Source: Cucumis sativus (taxonomy: Eukaryota > Streptophyta > Magnoliopsida > Cucurbitales > Cucurbitaceae). Taken from it: 64,000 bases of DNA. Below are positions 24,290 to 34,315 of the stretch, piece after piece; the first letter of the stretch is position 1, and the number at the start of each line of letters is the position of its first letter. The notes beneath the pieces are model-generated. The model had not been told where the DNA came from and made no database searches. It saw only the letters and a program-made list of their open reading frames with translations. The stretch spans positions 11,390,723 to 11,454,722 of the forward strand of contig NC_026655.2 in NCBI RefSeq assembly GCF_000004075.3. The letters run 5' to 3'. A program made the position numbers and the translations under genes.

Positions 24290-24290
24290 G

Positions 24291-24330
24291 AGAATGAATG
24301 AATGAATGAATGAAAGAATGAATGAATGAT
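24291..24330. repeat. (ATGA)n microsatellite abutting the S40 start codon
   Basis: About nine ATGA units with one AAAG interruption lie within a few bases of the S40 start codon, i.e. in its 5' leader (CATT repeats on the sense strand). Length change here would alter leader length but not the protein. Confidence 0.9.
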
Positions 24331-24399
24331 GGGAATGGCGGGTCCGTACGGAAAATCAGAATTTCAGAAAGGAAGGAATTCAGGGCGCCGTCGTCCAAT

Positions 24400-27235
24400 C
24401 CATGAGGGGAACAACGCAGCTTTCTTTTCTTTTAATTTTCACAATAATTCTTCCAATTTCATTCATTTCAGATTTTTAGCATTATATATTTATATTTTCT
24501 TTTTAGTAAGGCAAAGAAGAAGAAGGGAAAACAAATCCTCAAAAACTAAAACCAGTGCATCACAAACCATGTCTTCCAATCTTCTATTTTTTTTTTATTT
24601 AAAATACACTACCCCAATTTGTACCACAAAAACCATGATATTCCTATTGGTATGTAAATTAATTATTTTTTCAATTTTAAAATAATTTCTTACTTTTTTT
24701 TTTACTTATCTAATCAAATTTAAATTCATATGATTATTACTTCATATTTCTTAACAACAAACCAACTGATTTAATATCAATTTACACGTTCATTGACTCC
24801 AAGTCAAAACAAATATTTTGCCCAAAAACAATAAACATATGAGAATATTTACAATGTATTTACTTGAAAATTTGCATAAAAAATGTAAGAATATTAAATA
24901 CAAAAAATGGAAGCTTAGATTCCAATTACTTTAGAGGGGTTAAAATTATAATTTTTTAAAAAGAATTTCACACTCTCAACCTCCTTTAAAAAATTGCGAC
25001 ATTTTATTCTTTTAAAAAAATTGTCATACTCGTTCAAATTTAAAGTTTGGGTTGAAACAATCTTGTAAAAACTTTTAAAATCTAAGTGTAAATTGGTAGT
25101 CATTAGAACATTACATTGACCAATTACCATATAAAATGTGGATAATTCAGTCCGTCTCTTCTTGTCGTAAAAAAAATGGTACATTTTATTAAATTTAAAG
25201 TTTAGAATCTAAATTGTGACACATTATTTAACTGATACACTTAGTTTAAAATTTAAATAAATCAAAACAAGCATAGTTAATAAAGGAGTTAATTTGAAGT
25301 TAAAGTGAGTATATTGCATTACAATTAACAAAAATGTAGTTTGAATCTGGTTATATTACAAAGAAAGTTACATGAAATGAAGATTATAATAAAAATCTAA
25401 CCTCTTATAACCGTTTAACATTTGTACTTTTGTTGAATTGTGATGTTTTGATGTGTAAGTGTGTTTGATTTGTTAACACGCTCAAAACTTAACGATACGA
25501 CATCGTTTAAAAGGAAAAAAAGAAAACAAAGATACAAAAGATCTAACTTTACGATAACGTTAAATAAATTAACAAAAAGGGCTTAAATGGAGAATTGGGT
25601 AGATTTTAAAGGAAAAAAAAACCAATAATTACCAAATGGAGAATTACGTAAATGATTAGAGATGTTTGGTTTATATTCAACCAATAGCCTAATTTGGTTG
25701 GATGTTTATTTTGAAATTATTAAGTTATTAAAAGCTTGTTGTGTTGTTAATTACACCCGTAAAATAATAAATAAATAAAAACAACATATTGCATACCATA
25801 TAATCAAAATGAATTAACCAAATATATATAGGTTAATTTGTTTTAAATCACAAACATGTGGAAAATATGTATAGATATAGCTAAATGTAAGGATTAGTGA
25901 AAAATAAATACTAATAAAAAGTTGATAGCAAAGAAATTGACAGTCAAAAAACTTTAAAAGTATTAGTTATTAAAGAAACTTCACTCTTTCATGTAAGGGT
26001 GGAGGTGGATGTATGTTAACGACTAATGGAGTTTGTAGTTTAAAAATCTTTAACATGTATTACATAAAAAAAAACAAAAGTAGAGAATGTTATGGTGGAA
26101 AAGAATTAATTGTGTATATTAATAAAGAATAAGTATATATCGGATTTGAAGCCGATAGAAAATAGATAAATAACTCCAAATAATCCAAGTTGGATGAGCT
26201 ATTACTATTGCTTCCTTTTTTGAAACAATGGTGTGACTTGAGAGCTGAATCTAGGGTTGATTTGACAAACAAAGTTGCCCTTTGTATGATTCTTACTACC
26301 ACTACTTAAATGTTAGATTCGTTTTTGCCATATTGTCCAAACCCCAATTTTTCAAATTTTAGTTATATGACGTGTATGAAGTCTTATCCCATTCCCCTTT
26401 AGTCATTTTTCTTTAAAAAGGTAAAAAAAAGTTTGATTTCTTTATTCCCATTAGCATTTAATTAAAGATAATCGTGATAGGTAATGGTTTTGGTGACTAT
26501 AAATTTTTATTTTTACTATAGGTGGAGAATCGAGCCTAACTCAATCCTCAGGGTTGATTGTACAAAATCATGCTTTCTGATGTTCATGTTGACTTGTCAA
26601 GAAACAAATAGATTAAAATCATGATATATATATGCTGATAAGGTCTTTGGTTGAATTTTGTTAATTTGAAATAATAATGATATACACATAATAAAGATAA
26701 AATTAATAAGGGAAATTCAGAAAAATGATTTTTCTTTTCTGATTCTTTTAAATTATTCTTTTATATACTTAATTAGAATCAGTAAAATTGTTACTTGTTT
26801 CTTTTTTTAAAAAAAAAAAAGTGTTACTATTGATACCAAATTTTGACCAAACTGATGTGCCTAATCTCCACGTAGAAAACCAAAAAAATTTATTTTGAAA
26901 AGGAGAGCTTAACCTGCCAACAAAAAGAAATTTGGCATTGGTGTAGTGTAAGCCACAACCACTCTATACTTAAGTGATATGTCTCGAAAAGAACTATTTT
27001 TATGTACTTAATCTATTTTTCTTGTTTAGTATAATGTGGTTAAATGTCTATTTTCTAAAGATTCTCGAGCATATCATGCATTTTAGAGAGTTATGTCCAT
27101 TTGGCGTTAATTTCAAGCAATCGGGAATGAAGTTGGGTAACGAAGCTTCAAGAGTAGCAACAATTTGACTCCAACGGATTTTCTACAAAAGTATACTAAA
27201 ATTAAAAAAAAAAAATTGCCAAATTCACTCTTTTT
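24400..27235. other. S40 upstream region and AT-rich intergenic DNA
   Basis: No gene is supported. A minus-strand open frame at 26302-26090 has no recognisable domain. Poly-A/T tracts are frequent. Confidence 0.4.
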
Positions 27236-27239
27236 TCAT

Positions 27240-27570
27240 AGTTAAGATTAAACTTGTCATTGATGAATTATTTGCTATTTTAAAACATAATTTTTCTAGG
27301 AAAATTGGATTAAATGATACAAACATTTAGAAAAAAACAACTCATGACACTTATTTTTTACATATTGCGAATATGGCAAAATTAGTGATAATAGACGGTA
27401 ATTATAAGGTTATCAGAGGGCTATCAGACAGTAATTATAAGGCTATCAGAGGGCTATCAGACAGTAATCATAGGGTTATCAAGTTTTAAATTTGCTATTT
27501 TTACAATTTAGAAAATGTAGTGATATGGACCCTATTATTATAAATATTTTTGCTATTTTTGCAAAAGCCC
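27240..27570. repeat. MITE-like repeat containing a 33-bp tandem repeat
   Basis: Within a segment bounded by TTTGCTATTTT and TTGCTATTTTTGCAAA phrases, the unit GACAGTAATTATAAGGCTAT... recurs at 27394, 27427 and 27460 (33-base period, 2.8 copies). Related single-copy sequence appears in inverted form at about 34830-34970 (CCTCTAATAGTTATTTGATA) and at about 12130-12240. Confidence 0.7.
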
Positions 27571-27604
27571 CATTTTTCTATGAAAAGAACTAAATGGTGA
27601 CTGA

Positions 27605-28085
27605 TCTATCGCAAGACCCTGGTGGAAATCCCAGATTTAACACAAAATGTTGGTGGAAGTGAATCTCAAGTCTTGGTGGATAAATGTTGGTGGAAGTGAA
27701 TCCCAAGTCTAAGCAAGAATGAGTTGTGTTCGTGATGCTAGACGTTGGTGAGTGTGAATCCTAGATCTAGTAAGAAATGAAATGTGAGATGCTAGTGAAA
27801 GTGAATTTCAGGTTTATTGTGTGACGTTGGTGAAGTGAATCCCATGTCTATCGCGTGATGCTATTGAAATGAATCTCAGGTCTGAGATGAGATTGAATGT
27901 TACGAGATGCTAGTAGAAATCTCAAATTTATCACAAGATGCTGGTGGAAATCCTAGGTTTAATGCATGACGCTGGTGAATTGAATCCTAGGTTTAGGCGA
28001 GTAAATGTTGGTGAAGCAAATCCTAAGTCTAGGTGATTATATGTGGTTGAGAGAATCCCAGGTTCCGATGGTGAATGGTGAGTGT
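27605..28085. repeat. Degenerate minisatellite, unit roughly 35-45 bases
   Basis: The phrase GATGCTGGTGGAAATCC.AGGTTTA recurs in varied forms about a dozen times: TGTTGGTGGAAGTGAATCC.AAGTCTA, GACGTTGGTGAAGTGAATCCC, GATGCTAGTGAAAGTGAATTTC, GACGCTGGTGAATTGAATCCTA and so on. Units vary in length and sequence, so the array is old. No consistent open frame crosses it. Confidence 0.8.
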
Positions 28086-28147
28086 TTGTTGAACTGAAAA
28101 GTGTGGCACCATGATAATGTGTGGACATGATCGTTATTATAGTCCTT

Positions 28148-28640
28148 TTTTGTTAGACCAACGAGATTAAAACACCTAAGGGATGCTCAAAACGTGTAAC
28201 TTACGTTGTAAATGAATAAATAGTTAGAAACATGGCTTACATAAATGTTGTTCATGTTTTACGTGTTTAACATGTTTAAATGCAAGACAAGTGGGTAAAA
28301 GTAAAAGAAGCAATTCGCACACGACGTCTTGTGCAAGGACAATGCGATGGATTGTGCTTGGCGATTAACAACCTCAGACGACGAAGCTATAACATCACGC
28401 GAGGAAAGCTCACAAAACGACAAGGATGTTAATTGGAATGATGTGACTTCTTAGAGACAAATGATGGCACTAACACACTTACAGGAGCAGAGTTTTCCCG
28501 CTGAAAAAGTAACCTATACAAGCACTTTATCTCCATCGAGAGAAAAAAAAATGGGGGAGAGGCCCGAAGCCTGAATAGGCCAGCGAGGAAGAGAAACTCA
28601 AGTGACCAGAGAAAAACACAGAGAGAGAAAGAGTTTGAAT
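28148..28640 (+). repeat. Dispersed repeat, copy A
   Basis: It aligns by eye with 35525-36070 in the same orientation. Shared landmarks in order: TAACTTA(C/A)GTTGTAAAT, CATGTTTTACGTG, CTTGTGCAAGGAC or CTCGCACAAGGAC, GGCGATTAAC or GGTGATTAAC, GTTAATTGGAATGATGTGAC or GTTGGAGTGATGTGAC, and a CTTATCCCCACC-like tail. It looks like leftover LTR-retrotransposon sequence; the family is not recognised. Confidence 0.7.
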
Positions 28641-29273
28641 AAAACACCTGGAGATTAAACAATCGTGATAAAAGGAAAGATTAATTGTTGTTTATCTCTT
28701 AATCTGTAATAATACGTTCCATCTTTCTGTTTTTCCATTTTTTTTTCATTATAGTGTATGTATTGTGTATATTGTACAACGGTTGAAAGTCCACATTCTT
28801 CATACATAAACTGCATGTTTACACCTTTTCAATCCACCATCTCTTAACATCTCACCTATCTCCGTGTTATTAAATGAGAAGAGTGTGATAAATTCTTGAT
28901 AAGGAGTTCAACTTATAATTCTTGTTGCATTAGTTGAGCTATGTTCATCCCTTGGCCAGTGTCAATCGCCAACTACTCGAGAGGGCAAGTAACAAGGATA
29001 AGGCTAACGCGCGCAAGGAGAATTTTAAGACTAGATTTATTGTAGCTAGATAGTTTTAGGATAAGTTAGTTGATTAGGATGTTGAGTTGAATTAGTGTGG
29101 CAATTTGATAGAGTTATTTATATTGTCTTTGTAAATGATATGAAATATTCATATATATATGTAAAGTTTTGGAAATGATTATATATATATATATAGTGAA
29201 AGATTTTATTTATATATGTTCAAGTTTTGAAACTATATTAATATCGTTGTCCAACTATACAGGACTATGGGAG

Positions 29274-29669
29274 CACAATACAAGAACAAAAATATCATTG
29301 AATTAATTTTTTAAAAAAAATTGAAACATGCTTGACGGTTTTTAAATATCATAAACAAGTGCATTCTTGACGGTTTTAAAATGTGATAAATAAGTGCATT
29401 CTTGACGGTTTTAAAATGTCATAAACAATGAATTTCTTGACGGTTATTAAATGTCATGAACATTCATACACTTGAAGGTTTTTAACTGTCATGAAAATTT
29501 GTATATTTGACATTTATAAAATGTCAACGTTAACTATTCTTGACGTTTTTCTCAACTGTCAAGAACTTTGGCTTTCTTGACGCTGGCTTCAAGGACGGTT
29601 TTAAAACCGTCAAGAATAGTGATTCTTGACAGTTTAAAAACGTCAAGAGAGCCTGTTTTTGTAGTAGTG
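29274..29669. mobile_element. Small CACTA-like non-autonomous element with subterminal repeats
   Basis: The right end reads GCCTGTTTTTGTAGTAGTG, the complement of a CACTACTACAAAAACAGG start; the left end CACAATACAAGAACAAAAAT is a decayed counterpart. Flanking triplets are GAG and GAA, one mismatch from a 3-base duplication. Inside, the motif CTTGACGGTTTTAAAATGTC recurs about five times from 29332 to 29530, and GACGGTTTTAAAACCGTC at 29594-29611 is a perfect 18-base palindrome. Subterminal repeats like these serve as transposase-binding sites in CACTA elements. It has no coding capacity. Confidence 0.6.
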
Positions 29670-30469
29670 GAAATTTGGAAACAAATGTCATCTTAAGCGA
29701 GGTAGCTTCCAACATTTGTATCCCAAAAGGTGAACAAGTGCGAACAATAGACACTGAGAGGTTGTCGTTCTTAAACGAGAATTCCTATAAGTATTACAAG
29801 TCAAGTTCTCTAGATATAATTTGTCTAAGCAAGCATAGTCATTTATATCCTGAAAGGCAAACAAGTGTGACGTTGAAACACTTTGTGAGAAGGCCGCCTT
29901 AATCATGGCAATTATAGTGTGTTAAGGTTATCACAACACCTAACATTTGATAGCACGTAGAATTTATTTCAACCTTCATTTGTATACAATTTAGATCATT
30001 TCACTCTCCCCTAGCTTAATTTACTCTCTGTGCACGAGTCTCAAGCTGTAAATAATTAGTTGTGGTTAGCTTCATATTCTTTCAATTTAATTACCATAAA
30101 GTTAAACGATAAGTGGAATCTAGAACTAGCATCTATAACAATTCCCTGTGTTCAACCTTGGATCACCTAGGTAAATCTGTTGTTCGCTTGCACTTGGTCG
30201 AGCAGTATAAAAACTTGTGCTCAACGAGGCACATGGTGAGCACTTTCAATGTTATGATCATAACCTGTGGCTTTTCGTCTAGAATCAAGGCGAATACAAA
30301 GAGTTACATCAAGCGCTGATGTGCGATGACCTGACTCGGTGATGTATTGCACTTGTGTTATACACACACAAATTTAGTAAGTCCAAATTGAATAACCAAC
30401 CACATGAATGCACTCGTTGTGTTGTAACTTGTATTGAAAATTTGTGTTGATGCTTTGAATGCGTCAAGA
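29670..30469. other. Intergenic DNA between CACTA-like fragments
   Basis: No gene is supported. Loose repeats of CATTT(G/A)TATCC.(G)AAAGG(T/C)GAACAAGTG type occur at about 29715 and 29840. The phrase CTTGACGCGAATTTATGCATCG just downstream belongs to the adjacent element end. Confidence 0.35.
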
Positions 30470-30586
30470 GATCCTTTCTCGACTTCAATCTTGACGCGAA
30501 TTTATGCATCGGATTCCTTTCTCGAAGTTTTTTCATATATCTCCCAACGGCCAAAAGCGTCGGGAGATCCTCATTTTCTTGTAGTG
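30470..30586 (-). mobile_element. CACTA-type element right end, GCGTCGGGAGATCC family
   Basis: The minus strand starts CACTACAAGAAAATGAGGAT at 30586 and continues with CTCCCGACGCTTTTGG, then GGGAGATATATG. Inside are GCGTCAAGAGATCC and CTTGACGCG. It shares its terminal and GCGTCGGGAGAT motif with 15726-15910. The other end is not identifiable in the window. Confidence 0.6.
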
Positions 30587-30639
30587 ATGGATTCCTTAAA
30601 ATGAGATATTCAACCAAGAAAGCCCTTAGAAGCTTCAAA

Positions 30640-32145
30640 TTACAAAATTGGTATGAAATTAAAGCGGATATGACTGCTCCTAATCGAAATTACTGAGGGT
30701 ATGATATTCCTGTTTGGAAGAACACAAATGGCAACTTTGATATTGCTTCTGTTAAAAGGCTCTTATCTCTATCAACCATACTGACGCTTCCAACATCAAT
30801 CCCTTTGTATTCAAGACTCTATGGAAAGTTGATTTTCCAAAAAAAGTGTAAATTCTTCATCTGAACGCTGATTCATAAATGTATAAACATGGCAGTCAAA
30901 CTCCAAAAAGATTTCCCAATTGGTATCTTAACTCAAAATGTTTGTGTTCTTTATGCAAAAATCATGCAAAAGACTTAGATCACCTTTTCATTTCCTGTCC
31001 TTTTTTCAAAGATTTTTGGTTTAGGATTGTTAATTTGCTGATTGGAAACATATTCTCAAATATTGCTTCTCTTTGCAAGGACTTGTGTTGTATCAATATA
31101 AATAACAAAGAGTGGACCATCACCTTCAATTTGTTGTCACTTTATGGGTTATTTGGCCGGAGAAATAACAGGATCTTTAAGAGGTCGGATAGAAGTACTG
31201 TTGAGATATGAGATGACATACAAGCACTACAAGAAAATGGTCTACGATGACAGTTATTTTCTTTCGCGAAAAAATTTGTGACAGTTATTTACAGTCATAG
31301 TATCGCGTGTCGTGTAATATCCTTCTATGACAGTTTCAAAAAATTGTCACAATATGTGTTTTCATGACAAAAAATAAATGTCATTAATTAGTATTTTATG
31401 GCAACAAATAACTGTCATATATTTTTTTGTGACAATAAATAACTGTCACCATTTACACATTTATGGTCGTTACAAAATTGTCATGAATTCTTATATTATG
31501 ACAATTTTTTAGTGTCAAGAAAATGCCAATTTACGACAACGCTGGATTGAACGGAAGGGCACGAGGGGGGACCGTGGTGGTGACGGGGTCAGAAGATGGC
31601 CGGATTAGGGATACCCTTCTTCACGCACGAGAGGATTTGGGAAAATTAAGGGTTTAAATTTGGAGAAAATGTTTTTTTTTTAAATATTAAGTTGTAATTT
31701 TAATTTATTCTTTTTTATTTTAATATAAAATAATTAATTTAATGGTAACATTCTATGATACGCGAAAAGTGTTATCCGAAAAATTCCATCTTTTTTCGCC
31801 AAAAATGCGAAATTTTTCCAATTTGTGACAGTTCTTTCTTCTCCCTCCCATTTCGTGAGATACACAACTGTCATAGTAGACAGATTTTTGTAGTGAAGCT
31901 AACTCGAGTTTTTAGACTAGCATATCAAAGCTTTTTTTCAAATTATTGTGCTAGTTCTATTGCTTTGAATATCAATGCTTTTGTATAACTTTATCTTTGG
32001 GCTTACCTCTAGCCCTACATGTTCACTCCTGACTTCATGTACTTTTTTCCTTATTTTTATTGAAGCGGGAGTGATGAAGGTGTTATTGGGGTATTCACTA
32101 AGTGAAGATGTTCGGGTCTCGACTGACCCATAGTATATTTTTTTA
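30640..32145 (+). mobile_element. Decayed LINE 3' part (RT C-terminus and zf-RVT), split by a CACTA-like insertion
   Basis: From about 30690 the frame reads like the region before zf-RVT (VWKNTNGNFDIASVKRLLSL), with stops; 30879-31211 encodes CSLCKNHAKDLDHLFISC, the C-x2-C-x7-H-x4-C zinc pattern. Bases 31225-31895 are a later insertion, and the LINE resumes at 31899 with a 3' tail. The tail phrase GAAGATGTTCGGGTCTCGAC near 32105 resembles GAGATGTTCGGGTGCACC at about 59553 in another LINE copy. It ends near a T/A-rich tract at about 32145. Not functional. Confidence 0.8.
31225..31895. mobile_element. Complete 671-bp non-autonomous CACTA-type element with AAG target duplication
   Basis: The left end is CACTACAAGAAAATGG and continues TCTACGATGACAGTT; the right end is the inverted form (AACTGTCATAGTAGACAG then ATTTTTGTAGTG). 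The triplet AAG flanks both sides (31222-31224 and 31896-31898), the 3-base duplication expected for CACTA (En/Spm) elements. The interior repeats TGACAGTTATT/AATAACTGTCA in both orientations and encodes no transposase. It interrupts a LINE remnant, so it inserted later than that LINE. Confidence 0.9.
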
Positions 32146-32530
32146 AAAAAGAAATTGATACATTAAATGAAAAGTAGTATTGTGATTGTGATCATCTATG
32201 TAGTTATATCTTTCTTACCTTCCCTCTATCATGATTACTTTCACAAATAGTTCACTGATTTTACACAAAAATCATTGTTATGATCCAAATAAAAATTTCA
32301 CAAAATGAGAAAACGTAAACAATAAATATATATTGACTTCTTAAAGCTTGCAATTTCGTAAATAACACATAATTCTTCGTATACAATTTAGATCTATATA
32401 TAACACACATTCAAACAATTATTTTCATACACATACACAAACATTTTATTGAGAAAACAAAAAGAAAACCAAACATGCAAGTAAACATCAATACATTATT
32501 CATCAAATTAATATGGCAAAACCTGTGACT
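32146..32530. other. 3' flank of the germin-like gene
   Basis: AT-rich DNA without an open frame of interest. The part nearest 32537 should be the minus-strand 3' UTR. Confidence 0.4.
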
Positions 32531-32536
32531 TATTCA

Positions 32537-33202
32537 CTAACTCTTTGGTGGTGTAAGGCCAGCCCTTATACTTTGAATAACAGCCACATCAGTCTTGAAC
32601 GCCTCAGCAAGAACCTCATCACTAATCCCACTCGTAAACACCGTCGATGATGGCAACGCCACAGTGCCAGGGTTAGCACTGGCGAAGGTGGCGATGGCCG
32701 TGGCAGAGTTTCGAGGGTCAACATTGAGCTGGAAATGGACCAACCCTTTGGGGAACAAAAACAAGTCCCCAACTTGAAGGGTCTGGTTGAAGAACTGGTT
32801 GGCGGTATCGACAAAGCCAACTTGGAGGCTGCCGCTGACGACAAGGAGAAGCTCGGCAGAGCGAGGGTGGGAATGAGGTGGGTTGATGGAGCCAGCCGGG
32901 TACTGGAGGATGGCCATGGAGACGCTCTGGCTGAGAAGGGCTGGGAACTCGGAGAAGGTGGCTTTTGTGGGTTTGAAATTTGAAGGGAAATCGGTGAAAG
33001 CTGAGCGGAGGCCTGTGAAGGTGAAGAAAGTGCCGTTGATGATGGCGTCAAGGGGGGATGTCAAGTAGTCGACGACCGGATCTGGGTCACTGGATTTGCC
33101 ATGGAAAAGATGCTTAAAATGAAGAAGAAGAAGAAGAAGAAGAATGTGGTTGATTTTGTAGAAAGGAAAGCCATTTTTCATATGGGTTTGAGGATCCAAC
33201 AA
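32537..33202 (-). CDS. Germin-like protein (cupin), intact, cysteine-free
   Basis: A single exon encodes up to 221 residues. Residues 20-27 are a leucine run within a hydrophobic signal core, then the germin start SDPDPVVDYL. Cupin box 1 is PPHSHPRSAELLLVVSG with metal ligands H110, H112 and E117; box 2 is GDLFLFPKGLVHFQLN with H156. Possible N-glycosylation sites are NGT (56) and NQT (139). Germin-like proteins are extracellular, usually manganese-binding hexamers; activity (superoxide dismutase or other) cannot be read from sequence. The protein has no cysteine at all, so the N-terminal disulphide of most germins is absent. A TATA-like TATAAAAT at 33217-33210 lies only about 15-20 bases upstream of the first ATG, so the second ATG (33181, MKNGFPFYK) is the likelier start. 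The leucine run is encoded by a (CTT)n microsatellite. Confidence 0.92.
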   Translation of the reverse strand: MLDPQTHMKNGFPFYKINHILLLLLLLHFKHLFHGKSSDPDPVVDYLTSPLDAIINGTFFTFTGLRSAFTDFPSNFKPTKATFSEFPALLSQSVSMAILQYPAGSINPPHSHPRSAELLLVVSGSLQVGFVDTANQFFNQTLQVGDLFLFPKGLVHFQLNVDPRNSATAIATFASANPGTVALPSSTVFTSGISDEVLAEAFKTDVAVIQSIRAGLTPPKS

Positions 33203-33209
33203 GGTGTGA

Positions 33210-33217
33210 TTTTATAG
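33210..33217 (-). promoter_or_regulatory. Probable TATA box of the germin-like gene
   Basis: The minus strand reads CCCTATAAAATCACACC here. A start of transcription 25-35 bases downstream would fall near 33185, just before the ATG at 33181 and after the ATG at 33202. Another TATA-like site (TTTTATAATT, about 33285-33277) would allow the upstream ATG. Confidence 0.5.
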
Positions 33218-33229
33218 GGCAATTATGGA

Positions 33230-34315
33230 TGATCTATCTTGTAAACAATGAGAAACTTCACAGTTTATAAGATCTAAATTATAAAAGGAAAAGACTTCGG
33301 TGGCATCTAAATATCTTTGTGTATTTTGGCATCTAATTGTGTATATATAATAAAATTCACTTCCTTCCACCAACTTTACATAATTTTTCTTAGTCAATCT
33401 ATGATTGAAAGATGGGTCAAAGTATGCGATTTAGGAAGGGGTTATGCGTTGAAGCTTTTTTTAATTATTATTTTCCAATCAATTGATGGGAGCCATGCTT
33501 TCAAATTTCATAGTGGGTTACCTTTGATAATTACAAAGATAGGTTATTTTCTCCTTTCTATGTATGGGATTCAATATATAGATATAAATGGGATTTTTGG
33601 TGGGAGGTGTTTGGAAGGACTCTTGATTCGTAAATGTTGAAGAACTCGAGGGTTTAGTTTCAACAAAAATTGGGAAGATTGGTGTCTGTGATCTCTATGC
33701 TACATAAATAAAATAAATGTAAAAAGTCCGGATATTCTATATGTATACTATCAAAACAACCTTCGCATTTTCTTATGATCTAGTGGAAATGCCTTGATTT
33801 AATTATATAATATCTTCACACATATGGTGTTACATTTAGTTTCAACATGTCCAACAATACCTCCAAATTCTTTTCCAGTCTATGCACTCTCTACCATAAA
33901 TTTGACCATTTTTCATGACAAAAAGCCTAATATAAAATAGAAAAGACTAAAATATATTTTTTCGATGCTGTTTGAATCGTTCATAAAAAGAAGAAGAAAG
34001 AAGTTGGGAGAGAGGTATGGTAGGAGATCTCATTCTCTCCACGCAAAATCCTTGAACTCAGGAGAGGGTTGGTCTTCTAATTCATATAATGTACAATTCT
34101 AGAAAAGAGTTTCTTTATATCAAGCCTATAACGACAATGTTTTTATTTTTGTTTTATTTTATATTTATTAATATTAAACTTCATTTCATTCTTGTAAAAT
34201 TACAAGCAATTCAAAGGAAATTCGAAATACATTCAACTTCGTTCATAAAATTAATCAAGAGAAAAATAAATATTACATAGCCTCTACAAATAATAATAAG
34301 AAAAAGGGAAGGACC
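33230..34315. other. Intergenic DNA upstream of the germin-like gene
   Basis: Open frames here are unstructured and match no family I recognise. The phrase TTATAATTTAGATCTTATAAACTGTG on the minus strand upstream of the gene is AT-rich promoter-like DNA. Confidence 0.35.

Noticed and set aside
30640-32165. Possible LINE target duplication AAATTGGTATGAAATTAAA versus AAATTGATACATTAAATG
   Set aside because: Too many mismatches and gaps to count as a target-site duplication.
32566-33051. Second open frame overlapping the germin-like gene on the same strand
   Set aside because: It is a shadow frame of the conserved cupin ORF and has Ser/Pro-rich composition with no domain.
33317-33640. 107-residue ORF upstream of the germin-like gene
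   Set aside because: Composition is that of translated AT-rich promoter DNA and no family is recognisable.
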